From Kangsaoukella pontilimi (GTDB lineage Bacteria > Pseudomonadota > Alphaproteobacteria > Rhodobacterales > Rhodobacteraceae), in assembly GCF_009830125.1 (NCBI RefSeq), contig NZ_WUPT01000001.1:1240001-1304000 (forward strand): a stretch of 64,000 nt of DNA, given 5' to 3'. The first letter of the stretch is position 1. Every line of letters starts with the position of its first letter. The notes under the pieces were generated by a model, which did not search any database, was not told the DNA's origin, and saw only the letters and a list, made by a program, of their open reading frames with translations. Positions 44,031-50,698 of the stretch are shown in pieces. The translations under genes and the position numbers were made by a program.

Positions 44031-44501
44031 TTATTCCTTGAGGGTAAGCAGATAGGACACGACGTCCTCGACCTGCTGCGCGGTCAGAAGCGGATCAAGC
44101 TCGCCCTCTGCCGCCTTGCCGGTGAAACCGTTGCCCGGACGCACGAAATCGGTCGTGCGATAGAAAGAAGGCATCACGGTATCCGGGAACATTTCCTTGG
44201 CGTTCGACACGATCCCGCGAAGCTCAGCCTCGGTCCAGCGGTCGCCGACGCCGTCGAGCGAAGGACCAACGTCGCCGTGGAACGGGAACTCTTCGAGATC
44301 CGAGACCATGTGGCAGGCGATACAGTTGCCCGCCCCCTTGTTCATGATCACGCGTCCGGCCGCCGGATCACCCGCGGTGCCGGTGAGTGACCCCTCAACG
44401 GCACCGTCGGTAAAGGCCACCTGCGTCGGTGCAACCATTTCTGCGTGTAGTGGAAGTGCGAAGGCGGTGATGAGTCCCGCCGTGACCAGCATCTTTTTCA
44501 T
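44031..44501 (-). CDS. soxX: SoxX, monoheme cytochrome of SoxAX
   Basis: 156 residues with a signal peptide (MKKMLVTAGLITAFALPLHA). A single heme site lies in GNCIACHMVSD (about 56-60), followed by LDGVGDRWTEAELRGIVSNA. The distal Met is expected in EMFPDTVMPSFYR. It is the first gene of the soxXYZA unit, with GGGAGG before the ATG, and carries an ATTC-N8-GAAT site 65 bases upstream in the only AT-rich stretch of the region. Confidence 0.94.
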   Translation of the reverse strand: MKKMLVTAGLITAFALPLHAEMVAPTQVAFTDGAVEGSLTGTAGDPAAGRVIMNKGAGNCIACHMVSDLEEFPFHGDVGPSLDGVGDRWTEAELRGIVSNAKEMFPDTVMPSFYRTTDFVRPGNGFTGKAAEGELDPLLTAQQVEDVVSYLLTLKE

Positions 44502-44565
44502 GAGCCCTCCCTAAGGCCGGTTTTTTGGTACACTAAGGCACACCGTCATTTTCACGCAACAACAA

Positions 44566-44581
44566 ATTCAATTAAATGAAT
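44566..44581. promoter_or_regulatory. Probable SoxR operator (ATTC-N8-GAAT) at soxX
   Basis: ATTC at 44566-44569, eight bases, GAAT at 44578-44581, inside the longer dyad AAATTCA (44564-44570) and TGAATTT (44577-44583). It lies in the 91-base gap between soxW and soxX, so it controls soxXYZA independently of soxVW. Confidence 0.7.
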
Positions 44582-44592
44582 TTTATTGTGCG

Positions 44593-45171
44593 TCAGTCGA
44601 TACCCTCGCCGCCGCGTTCGCTAACCATACGGGCATGATATCGTTGAAAATCTTCCTCTGACTGATCGAGGTAGCGTTCCTCTTTCACCCATGTCAGAAG
44701 GTCCAGAGTTGTGCTGGCGGAGAATGCTCCGGGCATGACCGCAGCCGCCTGCGCCGCGGCAGAAGCGTCGTCTGAAACCTCCATAGGCAACAGAATCATC
44801 GTGGGCGTGAAAAGGACCCCCCATTTCCGCGTCGCCGCCTTTTCCGACAGGACCTCGCCATCGATATCGACGATCTCAAGATCGCCGTGCAGGTTCACCT
44901 GAACCGGGAAATAATCCTCTTCCAGCATCGATTTCACGCGGGGATCGGTGAAGGTCTTTTCGTGCATCTCCCTGCAGTACGAACAGCCTCGCTGCTCGAC
45001 GATGATCATCAGGCGCTTGCCTTCGGCTTCCGCCTCGGCGCGATCCTCCTGAAGGTCCTTGAAAGTTTCGCGCAACCAGTCCGGCTTGTGCAGGCCGTCG
45101 TCGCCCATCTCCACGGCCTGCGCCGCCGAGGCGATCAGGACCGCGAATAGCGCAGCAATAAGTCTTCTCAT
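44593..45171 (-). CDS. soxW: SoxW, periplasmic thioredoxin
   Basis: 192 residues with a signal peptide (MRRLIAALFAVLIASAAQAV). The thioredoxin-like active site is EQRGCSYCREMHEKTF, with Cys-x-x-Cys near residues 60-63, and LFTPTMILLP is the cis-Pro loop. It receives electrons from SoxV across the membrane and keeps SoxY, or another Sox thiol, reduced. 18 bases after soxV. Confidence 0.9.
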   Translation of the reverse strand: MRRLIAALFAVLIASAAQAVEMGDDGLHKPDWLRETFKDLQEDRAEAEAEGKRLMIIVEQRGCSYCREMHEKTFTDPRVKSMLEEDYFPVQVNLHGDLEIVDIDGEVLSEKAATRKWGVLFTPTMILLPMEVSDDASAAAQAAAVMPGAFSASTTLDLLTWVKEERYLDQSEEDFQRYHARMVSERGGEGID

Positions 45172-45189
45172 TGAAAAGTCCTCCTCCTC

Positions 45190-45930
45190 CTAGCCGATGG
45201 AGCTGAAGACAGGGAACGTATCCAGCATCCATTGGGCGATGTAGTTTATCGTATTTGTCGCGATCAGCACTCCGAACAGGATCAGCAGAATGCCCATGAG
45301 CTTCTCGATCAGGCCGAGATGGCGGCGGAACCGAGACATCCACCGCATGAAAGGGCCGATGAAGAGCGCCGCCGCGATGAAGGGCAGTGTCATGCCCGCG
45401 CCATAGGTGAACAGCAGAACGGCCCCCTGCCCCGCGCTGGACTGACCCGCCGCCGTGAACAGGATCGCTGCCAGAACTGGCCCGACGCAGGGTGTCCATC
45501 CAAAGGCGAAAGCCAAACCGATCACGAAGGCGCCGACATAGCCAAGATTCGATGTCTCACCCGGCTCGGCCCTGAGCTGTCGGTAGAGAATGCCGATCCG
45601 GATCACCCCCAGAAAGTGCAGCCCCATGGCGATGATCAGCGCGCCGGCCGCCCATCTGAGGACGTCGAAATAGTCACGAACGAACTGGCCGAAGGCGGTC
45701 GCCGTTGCTCCAAGCCCGACGAACACCGTGATCACGCCGAGCGCGAACAGGAGCGAGGCGATAAACGCGCGCCGCCGCACCGCCGGGGTCACCTGTGCCT
45801 CTGCTGAAATCTGGTTCATGCCGACACCGGCAAGATAGCTCAGATAAAACGGCACCATGGGCAGGATGCAGGGTGACAAAAATGACAGCAAACCCGCGAC
45901 AAATGCGCCAAATAAAGTGACGTCGAACAT
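45190..45930 (-). CDS. soxV: SoxV, CcdA-like thiol-disulfide electron transporter
   Basis: A 246-residue inner-membrane protein with six hydrophobic segments and the CcdA signature cysteines in FLSPCILPMVPFYLSYLAG (about residue 21) and FGWTPCVGPVLAAILF (about 139). It moves reducing equivalents from cytoplasmic thioredoxin to SoxW. It starts the leftward sox genes, divergent from soxS; the 78-base gap holds the imperfect ATTC-N8-GATT site. Confidence 0.92.
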   Translation of the reverse strand: MFDVTLFGAFVAGLLSFLSPCILPMVPFYLSYLAGVGMNQISAEAQVTPAVRRRAFIASLLFALGVITVFVGLGATATAFGQFVRDYFDVLRWAAGALIIAMGLHFLGVIRIGILYRQLRAEPGETSNLGYVGAFVIGLAFAFGWTPCVGPVLAAILFTAAGQSSAGQGAVLLFTYGAGMTLPFIAAALFIGPFMRWMSRFRRHLGLIEKLMGILLILFGVLIATNTINYIAQWMLDTFPVFSSIG

Positions 45931-45955
45931 GACATCGCACCGAGATTCTTGAAGA

Positions 45956-45971
45956 ATTCAAATATTAGATT
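45956..45971. promoter_or_regulatory. Imperfect SoxR operator between soxV and soxS
   Basis: ATTC at 45956-45959, eight bases, GATT at 45968-45971: one mismatch to the ATTC-N8-GAAT pattern. A second ATTC/GAAT pair with 5-base spacing (45945-45957) overlaps it. A weaker site at the regulator's own divergent promoter would suit autoregulation. Confidence 0.5.
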
Positions 45972-46008
45972 ATGATTGGGCGATCTTGACGTCAATCGGA
46001 GCCTTTCC

Positions 46009-46380
46009 GTGTCCATCCTGCGCGCCATCGCGATCTCTTTGGCGGCACTTGTGCCGACACTGTCTCAGGCCGAGACCTTTCTCTTCATGGCCGAAGAGCA
46101 TGGCTGCATATGGTGCGCCCGATGGGATGCGGAAGTTGCCGACGCCTATCACAAAACGCCCGAAGGTCGGGCCGCTCCGCTGAAACGCTTCGACATTCAC
46201 GGCGAGGCCCCCGAAGGCGTGGACTTCGCGCAGCGCGTGCGCTTCACCCCCACATTCATCCTCGTGCGCGACGGCGCCGAGATCGATCGTATCGAAGGCT
46301 ACCCGGGAGAGGATTTCTTCTGGGGTCTTCTGGACATGATGTTGGAGAGGGCCGACGTTTCGGTCGAAGAAACGGGATAA
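46009..46380 (+). CDS. soxS: SoxS, periplasmic thioredoxin-like protein
   Basis: 123 residues from GTG 46009, which has CGGAG seven bases before it; an in-frame TTG at 45976 lacks one. Signal peptide VSILRAIAISLAALVPTLSQ (cleavage after QA). The redox motif is EEHGCIWCARWD, Cys-x-x-Cys near residues 33-36. SoxS is known as a regeneration factor that reduces inactive SoxYZ. The gene is 5 bases before soxR, as in the soxRS pair of Paracoccus, though the order here is soxS first. Confidence 0.88.
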   Translation: MSILRAIAISLAALVPTLSQAETFLFMAEEHGCIWCARWDAEVADAYHKTPEGRAAPLKRFDIHGEAPEGVDFAQRVRFTPTFILVRDGAEIDRIEGYPGEDFFWGLLDMMLERADVSVEETG

Positions 46381-46385
46381 GAGCC

Positions 46386-46784
46386 ATGGACGCGGAGATC
46401 TCGCAAGAAAGCACGGGAGTCAGACCTGCCGTCGGCGGTCGCCTTCCGGTATTCGACGAAAACACCTGTCCGGAAGACATGGAAAAGATGATGCAGAACG
46501 CGCTCGATGCATCCAACTTCCTGAAGGCCATCAGCCATGAAGGGCGCCTGATGATCCTCTGCCACCTTGCATCGGGCGAGAAGTCGGTGACCGAGCTTGA
46601 AGACCTTCTGTCGGCGCGGCAGGCGGCGGTCTCGCAGCAGCTTTCGCGCCTGCGGCTCGAAGGGTTGGTCACACCCAGACGGGACGGCAAGGCGATCTAC
46701 TACAGCTTGACAGATGACCGCCCGCGTCAAATCATCGAGCTTGTCTACGACCTGTTCTGCAGGGCGGACGACCGGCGAGGCTGA
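46386..46784 (+). CDS. soxR: SoxR, ArsR/SqrR-type repressor of sox genes
   Basis: A 132-residue ArsR-family winged-helix repressor: NALDASNFLKAISHEGRLMI, SVTELEDLLSARQAAVSQQL (recognition helix), RRDGKAIYYSL (wing). Cysteines are at 28, 59 and 125. The 59-125 pair has the same 66-residue spacing I recall for the polysulfide-sensing pair of SqrR (41 and 107), so it probably senses persulfide by forming a linked disulfide or polysulfide and then leaves the DNA. The ATTC-N8-GAAT sites in the locus are its likely operators. Confidence 0.9.
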   Translation: MDAEISQESTGVRPAVGGRLPVFDENTCPEDMEKMMQNALDASNFLKAISHEGRLMILCHLASGEKSVTELEDLLSARQAAVSQQLSRLRLEGLVTPRRDGKAIYYSLTDDRPRQIIELVYDLFCRADDRRG

Positions 46785-46814
46785 AAACAGCCCTCCGGGC
46801 AAGGGAGGGAACCC

Positions 46815-47870
46815 ATGCTGGACATCCTTAGCGAAGCGCAGGCCGCAGCCCTGATCGGGCTTGCGGGCGGCATTGCCCTTGGCCTTGCCGCGCGGATCGG
46901 GCGTTTCTGTACCCTCGGCGCGATCGAAGACGCGCTCTATTCCTCGGATGACCGCCGCCTCAGGATGTGGGGCATTGCCGTAGGCGTCGCCGTGATCGCC
47001 GCACATATCGCCATGTCCACCGGATTTCTTGACGGCAGCCGGACGGTCTATCTCGATCAGGTCTGGAACCCGGTCGCCACCATCGTCGGCGGGCTGATCT
47101 TCGGCTACGGCATGGCGCTTTCAGGCAATTGCGGCTACGGCGCGCTCGCGCGGCTCGGCGGCGGCGACATGCGCTCGCTCGTCATCGTCATCGTCATGGG
47201 GCTGTCGGCCTATGTGGTCATGTCCGGCCCGCTCGCCCATGTCAGGGTCTGGCTCTTCCCGGTCGAGACCGGCGCCGCCACACCGCAGGGACTGAGCGGC
47301 ATCATGGAGGCAAGGCTTGGGATCGCGCCCTGGATTACTGGTCTCTCGGTGGGCCTGGTCATCCTGGCAGTCGCGCTCGGCAGCCGCGAGATGCGCGCCT
47401 CCCCGTCGCATGTGATCTGGGGCGCAGTCGTGGGGCTTGCCGTCTTTTCCGGCTGGATCGGTACCTACTGGATCGCAGAGAACGGCTTTGGACTGGAACC
47501 GATCGAGACCCACACCTTCGCCGCCCCCATCGGCGACACGATCTACTATTCGATGACCGCTTCGGGGAACACGGTGTCCTTCAGCGTGGGCTCGGTCCTT
47601 GGCGTGCTGATCGGCGCGGCGCTCGGCTCGTTCTCCAAGGGGCACTTCCGCTGGGAAGCCTGCGAAGACCCGCGCGAACTTCGCCGTCAGATCGGCGGCG
47701 CTGCGATGATGGGCGCGGGCGCGATCCTTGCCGTGGGCTGCAGCGTTGGACAGGGCATCTCGGCCTTTTCGCTTCTGGCCTATAGCGCGCCGGTCGCCAC
47801 GATCTCGATCTTCGCCGGCGCGGCCTTCGGGCTTCGCCAGTTGATCACCGGCTACATGCCAGCCGAATAG
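46815..47870 (+). CDS. soxT: YeeE/YedE family transporter, SoxT-like
   Basis: A 351-residue inner-membrane protein with about nine hydrophobic segments. Conserved cysteines lie in RIGRFCTLGAIEDAL (about 35), LSGNCGYGALARLGGGD (about 108) and AVGCSVGQGISAFSLLA (about 312). It is 30 bases after soxR with GGGAGGGA upstream, so soxS-soxR-soxT form one unit. SoxT in related bacteria sits beside soxRS and is thought to import a sulfur signal or substrate. Symbol by position and family. Confidence 0.82.
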   Translation: MLDILSEAQAAALIGLAGGIALGLAARIGRFCTLGAIEDALYSSDDRRLRMWGIAVGVAVIAAHIAMSTGFLDGSRTVYLDQVWNPVATIVGGLIFGYGMALSGNCGYGALARLGGGDMRSLVIVIVMGLSAYVVMSGPLAHVRVWLFPVETGAATPQGLSGIMEARLGIAPWITGLSVGLVILAVALGSREMRASPSHVIWGAVVGLAVFSGWIGTYWIAENGFGLEPIETHTFAAPIGDTIYYSMTASGNTVSFSVGSVLGVLIGAALGSFSKGHFRWEACEDPRELRRQIGGAAMMGAGAILAVGCSVGQGISAFSLLAYSAPVATISIFAGAAFGLRQLITGYMPAE

Positions 47871-47880
47871 GCCGCCTGCC

Positions 47881-48588
47881 CTAGACCGACACCGCCTGCA
47901 AGAGCGCATCCCGCTCGATCTCGCCCGCCCGGCCTCGCAGCTTCTGCGCGCCGCGCTCCAGCACGATGAACTCGTCCCCGATCCCGAAGGCGAAGTCGAA
48001 ATACTGCTCGACCAGAACGATCGCCATGTCGCCCTGATCCCGCAGCCGCCGGATCACCTCGCCGATCTGCTTGATGATGTTGGGCTGAATGCCCTCGGTC
48101 GGTTCATCAAGCAGCAGGAGCTTGGGCCGCGTCACCAGCGCCCGCGCAATGGCCAACTGCTGCTGCTGCCCGCCCGACAGGTCCCCGCCCCTCCGCGCCA
48201 GAAATTCCTTCAGGATTGGGAAGAGCTCGAAAATCTCCTCTGGCACCCGCCGCTCGCCGCGGGGCAAACACGCAAAGCCCGTTTCAAGGTTCTCGGCCAC
48301 CGTCAGAAAGGGGAAGATTTCGCGCCCCTGGGGCACATAGGCGACGCCCTTACGCGCCAACGCGTGAGAATTGGCGCGCCCGATCTCCTCGCCATCCAGA
48401 ACATAGCGCCCGCCACTTCGGGGGTGACTGCCGGAGAGCGCCTTCAGAAGACTCGTCTTGCCCACGCCGTTCGTGCCCATGACGCAGGTGACCTTGCCGC
48501 GCGCGGCTGTCACGTCGACCCCGTAGAGAATCTGGCTCCCGCCATAATGGAGCGTCAGACCTTCGGTCCGCAAAATCTCATCGGCCAA
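47881..48588 (-). CDS. urtE: Urea ABC transporter ATP-binding protein UrtE
   Basis: A 235-residue branched-chain-type ATPase. Walker A CVMGTNGVGKTSLLKALSG, signature LSGGQQQQLAIARALV, Walker B LLLLDEPTEGIQPNII (UrtE typically has this TEGIQ) and the switch region VLVEQYFDFAFGIGDEF are seen. TTG start at 48588 with GAGGTG upstream; it overlaps urtD by 11 bases. Last gene of urtABCDE; no urease gene follows within the window, the next gene (soxT) being convergent. Confidence 0.92.
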   Translation of the reverse strand: MADEILRTEGLTLHYGGSQILYGVDVTAARGKVTCVMGTNGVGKTSLLKALSGSHPRSGGRYVLDGEEIGRANSHALARKGVAYVPQGREIFPFLTVAENLETGFACLPRGERRVPEEIFELFPILKEFLARRGGDLSGGQQQQLAIARALVTRPKLLLLDEPTEGIQPNIIKQIGEVIRRLRDQGDMAIVLVEQYFDFAFGIGDEFIVLERGAQKLRGRAGEIERDALLQAVSV

Positions 48589-49318
48589 GATACACCTCGA
48601 TCACCTTCTCATCCGCCGTGACATGATCGATCGACCCCTCGGCCAGCACCGACCCCTCGTGCAGCACCGTCACCTTGCAGTTCAGCCGCCGCACGAACTC
48701 CATGTCATGCTCGACGACGACGACCGCACGGGTCTTCGCCGCCTCGACCAGAATGTCCGTAGTATGCTCGCGCTCGGCCGGTGTCATACCCGCCGCTGGC
48801 TCGTCCACCAGCAACAGCTTGGGGTTCTGCGCCAGCAGCATACCGATCTCCAGCCACTGCTTCTGCCCGTGGCTCAGTTCACCGGCTTTCCGGTCGAGCG
48901 TCCCGTCCAGACCGATCTCACCCGCCAATTCGGCAACCCTGTGCGCCGCCTCCCGCGTTGCCCTCGACCAGAGAACTGCGAAGGGCCCCCGCGAGCCATC
49001 GAGCGCCATGGTCAGGTTCTCGCGTACAGTCTGATCCTCGAACACCGTGGGCCGCTGGAACTTCCGCCCGATCCCGGCCTGCGCGATCCGGCTTTCCGAC
49101 ATGGCAAGAAGCGATTGCCCCTTGTCCCCATACAGAACCGTACCGCTGTCGGGCCGCGTCTTGCCCGTCACGATGTCCATGAAGGTCGTCTTGCCCGCAC
49201 CATTGGGCCCGATCACCGCGCGCAGTTCGCGCCGGCCGATCCGGAAGGACAGGTTGTTGATCGCCTTGAACCCGTCGAAGGTCTTCGAGACGCCCGAGAC
49301 TTCCAGAAGCGTGCTCAT
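48578..49318 (-). CDS. urtD: Urea ABC transporter ATP-binding protein UrtD
   Basis: A 246-residue LivG-type ATPase. Walker A AVIGPNGAGKTTFMDIVTGK (with PDSGTVLYG after it), the long LivG insertion KFQRPTVFEDQTVRENLTMA, signature LSHGQKQWLEIGMLLAQNPK (UrtD-specific Ser-His-Gly-Gln-Lys-Gln-Trp-Leu-Glu) and Walker B LLLVDEPAAGMTP, ending KVIEVYLGR. It overlaps urtC by 4 bases. Confidence 0.93.
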   Translation of the reverse strand: MSTLLEVSGVSKTFDGFKAINNLSFRIGRRELRAVIGPNGAGKTTFMDIVTGKTRPDSGTVLYGDKGQSLLAMSESRIAQAGIGRKFQRPTVFEDQTVRENLTMALDGSRGPFAVLWSRATREAAHRVAELAGEIGLDGTLDRKAGELSHGQKQWLEIGMLLAQNPKLLLVDEPAAGMTPAEREHTTDILVEAAKTRAVVVVEHDMEFVRRLNCKVTVLHEGSVLAEGSIDHVTADEKVIEVYLGR

Positions 49319-50574
49319 CGGTCCGCCTCCTTCTCCCGAAGCGCGCCGGGCTCAGGCCCCAGGTCCGCGCCATGCCGGTCCGGGCTGACCCGGTCGGTCA
49401 GAAGGTCGATGAGCCCGCCGATCCCCTTCGGCGCGAGGAGCGTCACCGCCACGAAGGACAGCCCCAGCAGAACCGTCCACCAGTCGACCCATGAGATCGT
49501 GTAGAACCCTAGGTTCACATCCGGCGCCTGCCCGCCCGTGAACCACGTCGACAGAAGCGAGACGAAGGCCGCCCCGATCACCGCACCGTAAAGCCGCCCG
49601 CGCCCGCCGATGGCAACCCAGACCGCCAGGTAGATTGAGGCGATGGGCGCGATTTCCGCCGGGTTGATGATCCCCGCCTGCGGATAATAAAGCGCACCCG
49701 CGATGCCCGCGATGATCGCCGTCAGCGTGAAAATGAAAAGCTTGAACGCCTCGACCGGATAGCCGAGGAAGCGCACACGCGCTTCGTCGTCCCGGATCGC
49801 GCGGATGACCGACCCGAACCGCCCCGAAACGACCCATGCCGACAGGACATAGCCAAGTCCAAGCGCCAGCGCCGAGGCCCAGAAGAACCACATCGAGACG
49901 ACCGATTGCGGCACCTGATCGAGGCCCGGAAGGTTCTGTAGTCCCGACAACCCGTTATTGCCGCGAAGCCCGCTGTCGTTCTGGAACAGGTAGAGCGACA
50001 GGGCCAGCGTCATCGCCTGGGTCAGGATCGAAAGATACACCCCCGTCACCCGGCTCCGGAACGCGAGCCAGCCGAAGACCAGCGCCAACAGCCCCGGCAC
50101 CAGCACGACCGCGGCCAGCTGCAGCGGCAGCGAATGCGCAAACGCCCAGACGGCCGGGAATTCGGACGCCCCCACGACGCCGAAGATCTGCGTGGCGATC
50201 CCGTCCGATATCTCCTGCGGCGTGGGCGGCAGGGGCGCGGCGGCAAGGCTCTCGATGACGATCAGCTCGGTCCGCGCATACATCAGCCACATGCCGATCG
50301 CGTAGCCGCCGATCCCGAAAAACGCCATGTGCCCAAGCGACAGGATTCCGCAATAGCCCCAGACGAGGTCCATCGCGAGCGCCACAAGACAGAGGCAGAG
50401 CGTCTTGCCGAGCGTCTTCACGAAACTCGTCGAGATCACACCGATCCCGAAGCCTTCGGCGAGGATCGTGACCCCAACCGTGAAGAGCGCAAGCGCCGCC
50501 AGAAAGATCAGCACCGAGGGGTGGCGCACCACAAAGGGCCGCCGCCGCCCCATATCCACGGCCATGTCGCTCAT
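49315..50574 (-). CDS. urtC: Urea ABC transporter permease UrtC
   Basis: A 419-residue LivM-type inner-membrane permease with about nine to ten transmembrane segments. DLVWGYCGILSLGHMAFFGIGGYAIGMWLM (residues about 65-95) and the UrtC-typical LFQNDSGLRGNNGLSGLQN loop are visible, and AIRDDEARVRFLGYPVEAFK is the ATPase-contact region. ATG 50574 is chosen because the frame upstream is repeat sequence, not coding. It is separated from urtB by 124 bases of palindromic repeats. Confidence 0.92.
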   Translation of the reverse strand: MSDMAVDMGRRRPFVVRHPSVLIFLAALALFTVGVTILAEGFGIGVISTSFVKTLGKTLCLCLVALAMDLVWGYCGILSLGHMAFFGIGGYAIGMWLMYARTELIVIESLAAAPLPPTPQEISDGIATQIFGVVGASEFPAVWAFAHSLPLQLAAVVLVPGLLALVFGWLAFRSRVTGVYLSILTQAMTLALSLYLFQNDSGLRGNNGLSGLQNLPGLDQVPQSVVSMWFFWASALALGLGYVLSAWVVSGRFGSVIRAIRDDEARVRFLGYPVEAFKLFIFTLTAIIAGIAGALYYPQAGIINPAEIAPIASIYLAVWVAIGGRGRLYGAVIGAAFVSLLSTWFTGGQAPDVNLGFYTISWVDWWTVLLGLSFVAVTLLAPKGIGGLIDLLTDRVSPDRHGADLGPEPGALREKEADR

Positions 50575-50604
50575 GCGCCCCTCCCCTTCGCCTGTTCGGA
50601 AATA

Positions 50605-50685
50605 TCCCGGGGGGTGAGGCCCGAAGGGCCGAGGGGGGCAGCGCCCCCCTGCCACCGCGACCGCGAAGCGGGTGCAAAGCCAGAA
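50605..50685. repeat. Cluster of GC-rich palindromes between urtB and urtC
   Basis: Three nested inverted repeats in a row: GGCCC-GAA-GGGCC near 50621-50633, GGGGGG-CAGCG-CCCCCC near 50634-50650, and CCGC-GACCGCGAA-GCGG near 50655-50671. This is REP-like extragenic sequence inside an operon. It may stabilise the urtAB part of the mRNA or reduce read-through into urtC. Whether it recurs elsewhere in the genome cannot be seen from this window. Confidence 0.6.
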
Positions 50686-50698
50686 ACATGCACCATGA

